From: Qipengyuania sp.
Lineage (GTDB): Bacteria > Pseudomonadota > Alphaproteobacteria > Sphingomonadales > Sphingomonadaceae
Reading direction: 5' to 3'
Assembly: GCA_019745075.1 (NCBI GenBank)
Contig: JAIETR010000034.1
Coordinates: 1-64,000, forward strand
DNA: 64,000 nucleotides
Under the pieces are notes generated by a model. The model did no database searches and was not told the DNA's origin. It saw only the letters and a program-made list of their open reading frames with translations. Positions within the stretch are counted from its first letter, which is position 1. Each line of letters starts with the position of its first letter. Below are positions 1-9,353 of this stretch, in pieces. The position numbers were made by a program, and so were the translations under genes.

Positions 1-995
1 CGGGCGCGCTTCAAATAGAAACCGATGTCGTATTCGTCGGTCATGCCGATGCCGCCGTGGAGCTGGATGCCTTCGTTGCTGACCTTGTGCAGCACGCGGT
101 TCGCCTCGGCCTTGGCGAGCGCGGCGGCGCGGGCGACGCCGAAGCCGCCATCGAGCGCCTGAAGCCCGGCTTCGACGGCGCTGCGCGTCATCGCCAGATC
201 GCCGAACAGATCGGCCATGCGGTGCTGGAGCGCCTGGAAGCTCGCCAGCACCTGGTTGAACTGGACGCGCTGCTTCAGATAATCGAGCGTCACGTCGAAT
301 ACCTGCTGCGCCATGCCGAGCATCTCGCAGGCCGCGAGGATGCGCGCGCGGTCGAGCACGTCGCCTGTCAGGCCATCGCCGCCGCCCGTCAGCTTCTCTG
401 TGGGAGCACCGTCGAAGCAAACTTCGGCATGGGCGCGCTGGTCGGTCAACTTGCGCGGCGAGAGCGTCACGCCCTCGCCCCTCTCGACGAGATATAGCCC
501 CTCCGCCGCCGCGACCACGAACAGGTCCGCGCTCTGCGCCTCCGCTACAAAGGCCTTGCAACCGGAGAGCTTGCCGCCCGCAACGCTGGTGCCGATCGTC
601 GCGGGATCGTGGCGCGGCCCTTCATCCACCGCGAGCGTGGCGATCGCTTCGCCGCTGGCGATCTTCGGCAGCCACTTCGCCTTCTGCTCCTCGGACCCGC
701 CGAGCATGATCGCGCTCGCCGCCAGTGTGCTCGCGACCAACGGGCTCGCGGTCAGCGTCTTGCCCAGTTCCTCGACCACCAGCCCCATCGAGAGCCAGCC
801 GAAGTCCGAGCCGCCATGCGCTTCGGGAATGACCACCCCGGTCCAGCCCATGCCCGCCATCGCCCGCCAGGCGGCGCGGTCGAAATCGCCGCCGCTGTCG
901 CGCAGCTTGCGGAAGGCCGCGACCGGACTTTCGTTCGCCGCCCACTCGCGCGCCATGTCGCGCAGCATTTCCTGTTCTTCGCTGAGGACTGCCAT
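1..995 (-). CDS. Acyl-CoA dehydrogenase, C-terminus cut by window edge
   Basis: This is a flavin-dependent acyl-CoA dehydrogenase, expected to oxidise an acyl-CoA thioester at the alpha-beta bond in fatty acid or related catabolism. The frame stays open from an ATG at 995 to base 1 and is not in the ORF track because its stop lies outside the window. The N-terminus reads MAVLSEEQEMLRDMARE, the usual start of the family's helical domain, and the last visible residues include QLHGGIGMTDEYDIG, the C-terminal motif that contacts FAD and the neighbouring subunit. Only a short tail is missing. It lies 11 bases downstream of a second acyl-CoA dehydrogenase on the same strand, so the two are probably cotranscribed and may form a heteromer. 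The exact substrate cannot be told. Confidence 0.9.
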   Translation of the reverse strand, partial: MAVLSEEQEMLRDMAREWAANESPVAAFRKLRDSGGDFDRAAWRAMAGMGWTGVVIPEAHGGSDFGWLSMGLVVEELGKTLTASPLVASTLAASAIMLGGSEEQKAKWLPKIASGEAIATLAVDEGPRHDPATIGTSVAGGKLSGCKAFVAEAQSADLFVVAAAEGLYLVERGEGVTLSPRKLTDQRAHAEVCFDGAPTEKLTGGGDGLTGDVLDRARILAACEMLGMAQQVFDVTLDYLKQRVQFNQVLASFQALQHRMADLFGDLAMTRSAVEAGLQALDGGFGVARAAALAKAEANRVLHKVSNEGIQLHGGIGMTDEYDIGFYLKRA

Positions 996-1006
996 CTCGC
1001 GCGCTC

Positions 1007-2218
1007 CTACTGATGATCCAACATGCCGAGCACGCGCTTGGCGACGATGTTGTTCTGGATTTCGGTCGAGCCGCCGTAGATCGTGGTCGCCTTGCCGAAC
1101 AGCCAGCCGCGCACCGCTTCGAGCTCGGGGCCTTCGAACCCGTCGCCCTCCCAGCCGAGCCCCTGCAAGCCCTTGATTTCGATCAAGAGCTCGCTGCGCT
1201 CCTGCCCGAGCCTGGTGCCGAGCTTCTTGAGCACCGAGCCGATCTCGGACACCCCGCCCGCGGCCTTGCTCTCCTCCATCGCGCGGCGCGCGGTGAGGAG
1301 GAAGCTCGACCAGCGGATTTCGAAATCGGCGATGCGGTCGCGCAGCACCTTGTCGGCGAGCGCGCCGCCATCATCCAGTTCGCAATGCTTCTTGGCGACA
1401 TCGGAAAGGCTCGCCCCCATCAGCCGCGCCAGACTGCCGCCGCCCGAGAGATTGGTGCGCTCGTGCTGGAGCAGGCGCTTGCCGATGGTCCAGCCTTGCC
1501 CCTCCTCGCCGACGAGATTGGCCTTGGGCACCTTCACATCGGTGAAGAAGGTCTCGCAGAACGGGCTCGCGCCGCTGATCATGCGGATCGGCCGCACCTC
1601 GACCCCGGGGCTGTCCATGTCGATCAGCAGGAAGCTGATGCCCTTGTGCTTGTCGCTGCGGTCGGTGCGCACGATGGCGAAGCACTTGTCGGCCCATTGC
1701 CCGCCGCTGGTCCAGGTCTTCTGGCCGTTGACGAGGTAGTGGTCGCCCCTGTCCTCGGCGGTCGTTTGCAAATTGGCGAGGTCGCTGCCCGCGTTGGGTT
1801 CCGAATAACCCTGGCACCAGCGGATTTCGCCGCGGCAGATCGGCGGGATGTGCTCGGCCTTCTGCGCCTCGCTGCCGTACTCGAGCAGCGTGGGACCGAA
1901 CATCATCACTCCCATGCCGCCGATCGGGTTGAACGCGCCGATTTTGGCCATTTCCTCCTCGAGGATGCGCGCCTGCTTCCTGGTCAGCCCGCCGCCGCCG
2001 TATTCCCTGGGCCAGGTCGGGGTGCCCCAGCCGCGCGAACCCATCGCCTCGCGCCAGCGCTTCTGCGCCGGGCTCTCGTCGGTCGGTCCCTCCACGCTGG
2101 CGAGCAGATTGGCCTTGCCCTCGAGCTCGGGCGGGAAGTGCTCGGCGAGGAAGCCGCGCGCCTCTTCGCGGAAAGCAGCATCGGCATCCGCCGCCTGCGG
2201 TTCTGCCAGAGTGGCCAT
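1007..2218 (-). CDS. Acyl-CoA dehydrogenase family protein
   Basis: A second acyl-CoA dehydrogenase of about 403 residues. The substrate and FAD-binding middle segment is clear (GYSEPNAGSDLANLQT, then NGQKTWTSGGQWAD), and the C-terminal domain ends with YGGSTEIQNNIVAKRVLGM, typical of the family. The ORF track starts nine codons earlier, but the ATG at 2218 (MATLAEPQ) has a GGGAGAG ribosome-binding site just upstream and is preferred. The pairing of two different acyl-CoA dehydrogenase subunits in tandem is common in actinobacterial and sphingomonad steroid, terpenoid or branched acyl catabolism, where they form alpha2beta2 enzymes; that assignment here is an inference from gene order only. 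Confidence 0.9.
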   Translation of the reverse strand: MATLAEPQAADADAAFREEARGFLAEHFPPELEGKANLLASVEGPTDESPAQKRWREAMGSRGWGTPTWPREYGGGGLTRKQARILEEEMAKIGAFNPIGGMGVMMFGPTLLEYGSEAQKAEHIPPICRGEIRWCQGYSEPNAGSDLANLQTTAEDRGDHYLVNGQKTWTSGGQWADKCFAIVRTDRSDKHKGISFLLIDMDSPGVEVRPIRMISGASPFCETFFTDVKVPKANLVGEEGQGWTIGKRLLQHERTNLSGGGSLARLMGASLSDVAKKHCELDDGGALADKVLRDRIADFEIRWSSFLLTARRAMEESKAAGGVSEIGSVLKKLGTRLGQERSELLIEIKGLQGLGWEGDGFEGPELEAVRGWLFGKATTIYGGSTEIQNNIVAKRVLGMLDHQ

Positions 2219-2296
2219 CGCTCTCTCCCTCGTTTCGATTCGCAACCGTTTTACCGCGCGGATCGAGCGATGACACCCTCCACGCTTTCTGGCGAC

Positions 2297-4345
2297 CTAC
2301 TTGCCGGGTTGCAGCCGCACCGCCGCACCGCCGCCGGGCGCGAGCCACAGTGTCAGCGTGTCGCCCTTGCGCACGGTCCTGCTGTCGTAGGCGATCCGGT
2401 GGCGCGCCTCGGTCTCGTAGGTCGCGCCCTCGCCGTCCTTCCAGATCGTCGCGCGATAGCTCTTGCCCGGATCGAGGAAATCGAACGTCACCGTGACCTC
2501 GCGCGCGGTCGCGTCGTTGATGCCGCCCACATACCAGTCGGCGGAATTGCGATCCTTGCGCGCGAAAATCGCGTAATCGCCGACCTCGCCGGCGACCAGC
2601 TTGCTTTCGGCCCAGTCCGCGGGGACCGCCTTGACGAACTCCAGCTCGCGGGGATGCGCGGCCAGGCTTTCGATGAAATCCGCCGCCATCTGAATCGGCG
2701 AATAGATCGCGAGATAGAGGCCGAGCTGCTTGGCCACCGTGCTCGCCATCGGCACGCCATTGCCGCCGGTCACGCTCAGCACGCCGGGGGTGTAGTCCAT
2801 CGGGCCCGACAGCATGCGGGTATAGACCAGCGTGGGCTCGTGATCGGGCGGATTGTTGAACGGCGCCCAGGCGTTGTATTCCTGCCCGCGCGCGCCCTCG
2901 CGGGCGACCCAGTTGGGATAGGTGCGCCTGAGGCCGGTGTCCTTGACCGGCTCGTGCGGATTGACCGCCACCTTGTTCTTCGCCGCTTCCTCGACAACGC
3001 GCAGGTGGTGCTGGACCTGGCGCTGGCCGTCGTGCCAGGCCATCGCCTGACCCGCGCAGGGATCGGCGATGTCGGCGTTGCAGCTGATGATCCCGCCGGC
3101 GTCGGCGACATAGCCGGTCTTGACCACATCGATACCGAGGTCGCCGTAGAGCTTCATCGCCTCGGCGAGCTGGCGTTCGTAAACCTCGATATTCCCGCCG
3201 GTCTCGTGGTGGCCGATCAGATGGACGCGTTTCTTCTTCGCGTAGGCGGCGAGCTCTTGCAGGTCCCAGTCGGGATAGGGCCTGGTGAAGCTGTAGTCGC
3301 GGCCATTGCCGAACCATTGCCCGTCCCAGCCATGGTTCCAGCCTTCGACCAGCACGCCGCGGAAGCCGTGCTTCGCCGCGAAATCGATGTATTCCTTGGT
3401 CCGCGCGGTCGTTGCGCCGTGCTGGGGGCCCTGGGCCCAGCTCCACTTGCCGCTGATCATGCCCCACCAGATGCCGATGTATTTGGCGGGCTTGAACCAG
3501 CCGACGTCGCCCAGCTTGTTGGGCTCGTTGAGATTGAGCTCGAGGTCGTTCTCGACCAGCCCGGCGGCATCGGGCGCGATGCGAATCGCGCGCCAGGGCG
3601 TGACGAAGGCGCCCTTGCGCACCACCTTGGCGGCGCCGCCTGTGCCGGGCGAGAGATGCGCGCGGAAGCGCTGCCCGGTCAGCCGCTGGAGCCACATCGC
3701 CGAATAGTCGACCAGCGCCGCTTCGTGGAACGAGAGATGCGTGCCGTCGGCCGTCCTGATCGTCATCGGCGTATGCGCCATCGAGACCGCATCGATCGGG
3801 GTGTGTTGATAGAGCTGTTCGTAGCGGTTCCAGTCGCCGGCCTGGATCCACCAGGCGGCGCCCCGCGGCGCGATGGTGAACTCGGTCAGCTCCTCGGCGA
3901 TATGCGTTTCGGGCTTGCCGGCGCGGTGGGGGAACTCGCTGCGGAAGCCCAGGCCATTGTCGAACACGCGGAAGCGCACGGTGAACCGGCGCGGCGCAGC
4001 CCCACCCAACCCGGCCGCCTCGGCGAAGGTCACTGCCAGCTCGTTGTGCTTGTCCGTGACCCAGCGACGCTCGCCCCAGGGCTGCTCCCAGCGGCTGTCG
4101 GCGCTGGCGCGCGTCTCGCTCTCGATCGCCAGATTGCGCCGCAGCGGGTCCTCGTCGGCGAAGGTGAAGGCGATCTGGCTGCGCGCGATCAGCGGCTTGC
4201 CGGCCAGCGCGACCTCGTAGACCGGGATGCCCTCGCCGTCGGTTTCGACCGTGACCACGATCTTGCCGTCGGGCGAGGCGACCGTGGCGGCGGCCAGCGG
4301 CGAGGCCGCGCTCAGCAGCGCGGCGACCAGCAGAGCGCGCCTCAC
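2297..4345 (-). CDS. GH97 alpha-glucosidase, exported
   Basis: A glycoside hydrolase family 97 alpha-glucosidase of 682 residues, the usual length of SusB-like enzymes; it should release glucose from maltodextrins in the periplasm. The start is a GTG at 4345 that overlaps the stop of the upstream alpha-glucosidase gene (GTGA). The ORF-track entry of 1231 residues reads through from a shadow frame. The N-terminus (RRALLVAALLSAASPLAAA) is a signal peptide. Acidic residues matching the catalytic and calcium positions of inverting GH97 enzymes are visible in HHETGGN, NPHEPVKDTG and REGARGQEY, which suggests the inverting alpha-glucosidase subgroup rather than retaining alpha-galactosidases. It is the last gene of the TonB-receptor operon. 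Confidence 0.9.
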   Translation of the reverse strand: MRRALLVAALLSAASPLAAATVASPDGKIVVTVETDGEGIPVYEVALAGKPLIARSQIAFTFADEDPLRRNLAIESETRASADSRWEQPWGERRWVTDKHNELAVTFAEAAGLGGAAPRRFTVRFRVFDNGLGFRSEFPHRAGKPETHIAEELTEFTIAPRGAAWWIQAGDWNRYEQLYQHTPIDAVSMAHTPMTIRTADGTHLSFHEAALVDYSAMWLQRLTGQRFRAHLSPGTGGAAKVVRKGAFVTPWRAIRIAPDAAGLVENDLELNLNEPNKLGDVGWFKPAKYIGIWWGMISGKWSWAQGPQHGATTARTKEYIDFAAKHGFRGVLVEGWNHGWDGQWFGNGRDYSFTRPYPDWDLQELAAYAKKKRVHLIGHHETGGNIEVYERQLAEAMKLYGDLGIDVVKTGYVADAGGIISCNADIADPCAGQAMAWHDGQRQVQHHLRVVEEAAKNKVAVNPHEPVKDTGLRRTYPNWVAREGARGQEYNAWAPFNNPPDHEPTLVYTRMLSGPMDYTPGVLSVTGGNGVPMASTVAKQLGLYLAIYSPIQMAADFIESLAAHPRELEFVKAVPADWAESKLVAGEVGDYAIFARKDRNSADWYVGGINDATAREVTVTFDFLDPGKSYRATIWKDGEGATYETEARHRIAYDSRTVRKGDTLTLWLAPGGGAAVRLQPGK

Positions 4346-5961
4346 AGCCGCACCATCAGCGCGGCGAAGGCGGGCAGCTCCCGCGGCCCCGCGCCATTGA
4401 TCGCGGCGAGCACCTCGCCCGCGCCCTGTCCCTCGGTCAACATTGCGCGCTCCTCGCCAAAATTCGCCAACAGCCTGATTTGCTCGCCATCCGCCGCGCG
4501 CTCGAGCACCAGCACGTCGCCCGCCGCTCTGCATATGCTCACCGCACCGTGATGGAGCGCCGGATGCGCCTTGCGCAGCGCCAGCATGGCGCGGGTATGA
4601 TGCAGCAGCGAGGCCGGATCGCCCTCCTGCCGGTCGACCGCGCGCGCCGCGTTCTCCGCGCCCACCGGCAGCCAGGGGTCGAGCGAGCCGAAACCGGCAT
4701 CGGCCGCGTCGGCCAGCCACGGCATCGGGGTGCGCGCGCCGTCGCGGCTCAGCGTTAGCGGCCAGTTGGCGATCGCCTCGGGATCGCGCAGCATTTCGAA
4801 GGGGATCTCGACCTGCGTCAGCCCCAGCTCCTCGCCCTGCCACAGGATGATGTTGCCGCGCAGCGCCACCAGCAGCAGCATCTTGAGGCGCGCGAAGGCC
4901 TCGCGGTGCTCCGGCTTGCACCAGCGGCTGAGCGCGCGCGGGGCGTCGTGGTTCTCGAACGCCCAGCTCGGCCAGCCGACGCCCTCCTGGTCCGGCCATT
5001 CGGCGAGCGCCGCGCGGACCGTGTCCGGCCGCAGCGCATCGGCATAGAGGAAGTTGAAGCCATAGGCGGAGTTGAGATGCTCCTCGCCGGCGGTGAAAGC
5101 CTTCATTTCGCGCTCGGCGTCCTCGCCGCCGACCTCGGCGACGGTGAAGATGCCGTCGTAGCGGTCGGTCAGCGCGCGGATGCGGGCGACGAAGCGCGGA
5201 ATGGCGGGATGGCTCTGGTTGTAGATGCGCTGCTGGAAGTCGAACGGCCGGCTGCGCGGCTTGCCGCTGGGCGGCGCGGGCGGATTGTCGCGCAGCCGGG
5301 GATCGTGCATCGCGAAATTGAGCGCGTCGATGCGAAAGCCATCGACCCCGCGCTCGAGCCAGAACCGCGCCACCCCCAGCAGCGCTTCCTGAACCTCCGG
5401 GTTGTGGCCATTGAGCTGCGGCTGGCTGGCGAGGAAGTTGTGCAGATAATACTGCCCGCGCCGGGCGTCCCAGGTCCACGCGGGGCCTCCGAACACCGAC
5501 TGCCAGTTCGACGGCGGCGACCCGTCGGGCTTGGCGTCCGCCCAGACATACCAGTCGGCTTTCGGATTGATGCGGTCGCGGCGGCTTTCCTCGAACCAGG
5601 CATGCCGGTCCGAGGTGTGCGAATAGACCTGGTCGATCAGCACCTTGAGGCCGAGCGAATGCGAGCGGGCGACCAGGAGGTCGAAATCCGCCAGCGTCCC
5701 GAAGATCGGATCGACGTCGCAGTAATCGGCGACGTCGTAGCCGAAATCCTTCATCGGGCTGGTGAAGAACGGACTGATCCAGATCGCATCGACGCCCAGC
5801 GAGGCGACATGATCGAGCCGCTGGGCGATCCCCGGCAGATCGCCGATCCCGTCGCCATTCGAATCCATGAAGCTGCGCGGATAGATCTGATAGATCGCGG
5901 CGCCCTTCCACCACGGGCGCGCGGCGGCGTCGGCGGCAACGAGGGTCTGCATGCGGTTCAT
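4342..5961 (-). CDS. GH13 alpha-glucosidase, cytoplasmic
   Basis: A 539-residue GH13 enzyme of the oligo-1,6-glucosidase/alpha-glucosidase group, cleaving maltose and short maltodextrins from the non-reducing end. The (beta/alpha)8 barrel is recognised by IYQIYPRSF near the N-terminus, the nucleophile strand GVDGFRIDALNF, the acid/base FTVAEVGGE and the third acid FENHDAPRA. No signal peptide is visible, so it probably acts in the cytoplasm on sugars imported by the MFS transporter of the same locus. Its ATG overlaps the stop of the upstream amylase gene (ATGA), and its own stop overlaps the GTG of the GH97 gene, so translation of the three hydrolases is likely coupled. It may be named malA or aglA in relatives. 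Confidence 0.93.
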   Translation of the reverse strand: MNRMQTLVAADAAARPWWKGAAIYQIYPRSFMDSNGDGIGDLPGIAQRLDHVASLGVDAIWISPFFTSPMKDFGYDVADYCDVDPIFGTLADFDLLVARSHSLGLKVLIDQVYSHTSDRHAWFEESRRDRINPKADWYVWADAKPDGSPPSNWQSVFGGPAWTWDARRGQYYLHNFLASQPQLNGHNPEVQEALLGVARFWLERGVDGFRIDALNFAMHDPRLRDNPPAPPSGKPRSRPFDFQQRIYNQSHPAIPRFVARIRALTDRYDGIFTVAEVGGEDAEREMKAFTAGEEHLNSAYGFNFLYADALRPDTVRAALAEWPDQEGVGWPSWAFENHDAPRALSRWCKPEHREAFARLKMLLLVALRGNIILWQGEELGLTQVEIPFEMLRDPEAIANWPLTLSRDGARTPMPWLADAADAGFGSLDPWLPVGAENAARAVDRQEGDPASLLHHTRAMLALRKAHPALHHGAVSICRAAGDVLVLERAADGEQIRLLANFGEERAMLTEGQGAGEVLAAINGAGPRELPAFAALMVRL

Positions 5962-7769
5962 CGCGCGGGCTTCTCCACCCGGCAGACCGCATAGCCGAAG
6001 GCGGGCAATTCGAAGCGCGCGCTGCCCGGCGCGGTCACCGCGGCGGGGCAGGCGCCGGCGAGCGCGGTGAAGCCGCGGGCGTCATACCCTAGCGCGATAT
6101 TCCCGCCGCGCGGCGCGGGTGAGGTGTTGAAGGCGATCAGAACCTCCTCGCCGCTCGCCGCGTCATGGCGGGTGACGGCGAACAATCCCTCGGTCTGCTC
6201 GTAGTGCCGCACGGTCTGCCGCCCCTTGCGCAGCGCCGGGTGCGCCGCGCGCAGCTTCGCCAGGCCGGCGATGGCGGCGTAGAGCGGATGCGCGGGGTCG
6301 AAATTGTCCTGCGCGGTGGTCCGGTCGGTGCCGATCAAACGGATCGCGTTGTAGACCGCGGTCTTGCTCGGAAACATGTCCTCGCGCGCGAGCTGGTCGC
6401 CACCCGCGCCGACGAAGCCCTGCTCGTCGCCGTAGTAGATCACCGGCGCGCCGCGCAGCGTCATCAGCATGGCATGCGCGAGCAGTGTGCGCTGGAGCAG
6501 CTCGTCCTGGCCGATGCCGGGGCGGTCTTGCTTCACGAGCCAGGCGAAGCGGCCCATGTCGTGATTGCCGAGGAAGGTCGGCAGGTTGAGCGCCGCGTCC
6601 TCGCCGCCCTCGTAGAGCACGTCGCCGTCGAACATCTGCGCCAGCACCACCGTGCCCTTGCCGCGCCCCAGCACCTCGCGCACCGAGGCCTGGAAGGCGA
6701 AGTCGAGCACCTGCGGCAGTTTGTCGCGGCGGGTGTATTCGGCGATATAGCCATTTTGGGGCACGTCCTTGAACACCTCGCCGAACATGGCGAAGTTGGG
6801 GATGCCCTTGGCCCTGGCGCGTTCGAGCATGGCGGGCACGAAGACCCGCCAGAAGCCGGGATCGACATGACGCGCGGTGTCGATGCGGAAACCATCGATG
6901 CCGAAATCGTCGATCCAGGCGCCGTAGATGTCGATCATTCCCTGGCGCACGCGCGGATGCTCGGTGAACAGATCGTCGAGCCCGGAGAAATCGCCGAAGC
7001 GGCTGTCCTCGCCGGTGAAGCTCGAATTGCCGCGGTTGTGGTAGTAGATCGGATCGTTGAGCCAGGCCGGAACCTTCACGGCCTTCTCGGCCTCGGGCAC
7101 CGTGGGCCGATAGGCGTAATCGGGGTCGATCAGCTTGGCGAAGTTCGCTTGCGAGCTGTCCTCGTCGCCCATGAAGCCGGGATTGATCGCCGGGCCATCC
7201 GCCTTCCCCCGCGTCGAATAGGGATAGTCGCCCTTGCTGCGGTATTCGTAATTGGTCGCATCGCCATCGGCATAGCGGATCACGTCGGCGGTGTGGTTGG
7301 CGATGATGTCCATATAGACCTTCATCCCCAGGCCGTGCGCGGCATCGACGAAGGCCCTGAACTCGGCGCGGGTGCCGAAATGCGCGTCGGGCCGGGTGAA
7401 GTCGGTGACCCAATAGCCGTGATAGCCGGCGCTCTCGTCGCCGCTGGGGCCCTGGACCGGCTTGTTCTGGAAGATCGGCGCGAACCAGATCGCGGTGATG
7501 CCGAGGTTCTTGAGGTAGGGCAGCCTGTCGCGCAGTCCCTTGAGATCGCCGCCGTGAAAGAAGCCCTTGGCCGCGGGGTCGAAGCCGGTCTTAAGCCGGT
7601 CGCCCCTGAGGCCCCCGCGGTCGTTCGCCGGGTCGCCATTGGCGAAACGGTCGGGGAGGACGAAATAGACCACCTCCTCGCTGGGCGCGCGCTGGCGGTA
7701 GTCGGCCTGCCGGGCGAGTGCGGGCGCGACCATGAGCGCGGCGGCGAGCGTTGCGGCGATGAACTTCAT
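5958..7769 (-). CDS. Exported GH13 alpha-amylase family enzyme
   Basis: A GH13 alpha-amylase-family protein of 603 residues with a cleavable signal peptide (MKFIAATLAAALMVAPALA), so it works in the periplasm or outside. Barrel motifs are present: VVYFVLPDRFANGD at the start, IDGFRIDTARHV with the nucleophile, AMFGEVFKD with the acid/base, and FLGNHDMGRF. The 'DRFANGD' start and inserted loops resemble cyclomaltodextrinase/neopullulanase-like and secreted amylases; the exact specificity is not decided by sequence reading. The ATG at 7769 overlaps the stop of the halogenase-like gene. The much longer ORF-track entry (5958-9242) has a shadow N-terminal part. In the operon it would make maltodextrins small enough for final hydrolysis. 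Confidence 0.9.
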   Translation of the reverse strand: MKFIAATLAAALMVAPALARQADYRQRAPSEEVVYFVLPDRFANGDPANDRGGLRGDRLKTGFDPAAKGFFHGGDLKGLRDRLPYLKNLGITAIWFAPIFQNKPVQGPSGDESAGYHGYWVTDFTRPDAHFGTRAEFRAFVDAAHGLGMKVYMDIIANHTADVIRYADGDATNYEYRSKGDYPYSTRGKADGPAINPGFMGDEDSSQANFAKLIDPDYAYRPTVPEAEKAVKVPAWLNDPIYYHNRGNSSFTGEDSRFGDFSGLDDLFTEHPRVRQGMIDIYGAWIDDFGIDGFRIDTARHVDPGFWRVFVPAMLERARAKGIPNFAMFGEVFKDVPQNGYIAEYTRRDKLPQVLDFAFQASVREVLGRGKGTVVLAQMFDGDVLYEGGEDAALNLPTFLGNHDMGRFAWLVKQDRPGIGQDELLQRTLLAHAMLMTLRGAPVIYYGDEQGFVGAGGDQLAREDMFPSKTAVYNAIRLIGTDRTTAQDNFDPAHPLYAAIAGLAKLRAAHPALRKGRQTVRHYEQTEGLFAVTRHDAASGEEVLIAFNTSPAPRGGNIALGYDARGFTALAGACPAAVTAPGSARFELPAFGYAVCRVEKPAR

Positions 7770-9295
7770 ACCGAGGCTCCTGCCGGCGCACCGGCGGGTT
7801 GCGCGGCGCAGCTCGCCGCGATGAAATCGGCGTGGCTGGGCAGCCGCGCGGCGTTGCTCGCAACGATGTCGCGGATGTCCTGGAGGAATTGGGCCAGCTC
7901 CTCGCGGGTCAACACATCGGCGAGCGGGTGATAGGTCTCGGGCTCGACGTTCTGGCCGGTGAGCACCTGGAACCAGCCCACTTCGACGAACAGCTCCTCC
8001 TGCTCGCGGAACACCCGGCCGGTGGCGCGGAACAGCTCGATCTTGTCGCGCAGGCTGTCCGGAATGCCCATCTCGCGGCAGTGCCGCCAGAAGGGCTCGG
8101 GCCGCTGGTTGGCGTGGTAGTGCAGGATGATGAAGTCGCGGATGCGCTCGTAGTCGTAGGCGGTGCGGCGGTTGTAGGCATCGGTGTTCGCCTTGGCGAA
8201 GCCGCGATCCGGAAAGTGCGAAATCAGCTTGGCGATGCCGTTCTGGATCAGATGGATGCTGGTCGATTCGAGCGGTTCGAGAAAGCCCGAGGAGAGCCCC
8301 AGCGCGACGACATTGGCGTTCCACGCCTTGCGCCGCATGCCGGTGGTGAAGCGCAGCGTGCGAGGCTCGGCGATCGGCTCGCCCTCCACCGTCGCGAGCA
8401 GGAGCGCCCGCGCTTCGTCCTCGCGCATGAACTCGCTGCAGAAAACATGCCCGTTGCCGGTGCGGTGCTGGAGCGGGATGCGCCATTGCCAGCCGGCGGG
8501 ATGGGCGATCGCCTGAGTATAGGGGCGCGGCGCCCCGACATTGCGCGTGGGCACCGCGATGGCGCGGTCGCAGGGCAGCCAGCGCGTCCAGTCCTCGTAA
8601 CCGGTCGCCAGTTCCCGCTCGATCAGCAGGCCGACGAAGCCCGAGCAGTCGAGGAACAGCTCGCCCGCGATTTCCTCGCCCGATTCGAGCGCGACCGACC
8701 GCACGAAGCCGCTTTCCCCGTCGCGCGCCACGCCGGTGATCCGGCCCTCGGTGCGCACCACGCCGTTCGCTTCGGCGATGCCGCGCAGGAACCTGGCATA
8801 GAGCCCGGCGTCTAAGTGGAAGGCGTAGCTGATCCCGTCGAGATCGCTGTTCGGAATGCGCGGCACCCGGCCGAACCGGCCCAGCCGTGCCGCCTGCTGG
8901 TTGAAGGAATAGTCGCCCAGCGGCTCGGCCACGCCCTCGCGGCGGGCGCGCAGCCAGTATTGCCAGAACTCGATCAAATCCAGGCTCTGCCCGATCTGGC
9001 CGAAGCCGTGCATGTAGCTCTGGTCGGGTCTGCCCCAGCCGACGAACTCGATGCCGAGCTTGAAGGTGCCCTGCGTGGCGCGGACGAAGGCGTTCTCGTC
9101 GAAGCCCACGAGGCCGTTGAACAGGCGGATGGCGGGGATCGTCGCCTCCCCCACGCCGACCGTCCCGATCTGGTCGCTTTCGACCAGCCGGATGCGGAGC
9201 CGGTCGCCCATCGTGGCGGACAGCGCCGCGGCGGCCATCCACCCCGCGGTCCCGCCGCCGACGATCACGACATCGCGAATCCGGTCGTCGGTCAC
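7766..9295 (-). CDS. Tryptophan halogenase-like FAD protein
   Basis: A 509-residue flavoprotein of the PrnA/tryptophan halogenase family. Visible are the FAD dinucleotide fold GGGTAGW at the N-terminus, the segment TFKLGIEF holding the lysine equivalent to Lys79 of PrnA, the family signature WQWRIP, and the conserved FLEPLESTSI near the C-terminal third. These features keep the residues needed for halogenation, yet the gene sits in a glucan-utilisation operon between a TonB receptor and an amylase, where no indole substrate is expected. Similar genes recur next to TonB receptors in sphingomonads, Caulobacter and Xanthomonas and their role is unsettled. The GTG at 9295 is preferred over the TTG at 9313 because AGGGGA lies at a suitable distance. 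Confidence 0.87.
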   Translation of the reverse strand: MTDDRIRDVVIVGGGTAGWMAAAALSATMGDRLRIRLVESDQIGTVGVGEATIPAIRLFNGLVGFDENAFVRATQGTFKLGIEFVGWGRPDQSYMHGFGQIGQSLDLIEFWQYWLRARREGVAEPLGDYSFNQQAARLGRFGRVPRIPNSDLDGISYAFHLDAGLYARFLRGIAEANGVVRTEGRITGVARDGESGFVRSVALESGEEIAGELFLDCSGFVGLLIERELATGYEDWTRWLPCDRAIAVPTRNVGAPRPYTQAIAHPAGWQWRIPLQHRTGNGHVFCSEFMREDEARALLLATVEGEPIAEPRTLRFTTGMRRKAWNANVVALGLSSGFLEPLESTSIHLIQNGIAKLISHFPDRGFAKANTDAYNRRTAYDYERIRDFIILHYHANQRPEPFWRHCREMGIPDSLRDKIELFRATGRVFREQEELFVEVGWFQVLTGQNVEPETYHPLADVLTREELAQFLQDIRDIVASNAARLPSHADFIAASCAAQPAGAPAGASV

Positions 9296-9319
9296 ATGCC
9301 TGTCCCCTGCCAATCGGCT

Positions 9320-9347
9320 GGACGGACCCGGTCGCCCGGGCCCGTCC
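9320..9347 (-). terminator. Intercistronic hairpin after TonB receptor
   Basis: On the minus strand the 58-base gap between the receptor stop and the halogenase-like start contains GGACGGGCCCGG, a 4-base loop, and CCGGGTCCGTCC. This is a 12-bp stem with one G-U pair and no T-tract. It probably stabilises the receptor mRNA or partly stops transcription, so that the receptor is made in excess over the enzymes downstream. Confidence 0.55.
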
Positions 9348-9353
9348 GAGCGA

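Noticed and set aside
1013-4552. 1179-residue plus-strand ORF
   Set aside because: It is antisense to acyl-CoA dehydrogenase and GH97 genes with clear motifs; the translation has no recognisable domain and reflects high GC.
5958-9242. 1094-residue amylase with a long N-terminal extension
   Set aside because: The extension is a shadow frame of the halogenase-like gene; the signal peptide and ATGA overlap fix the start at 7769.
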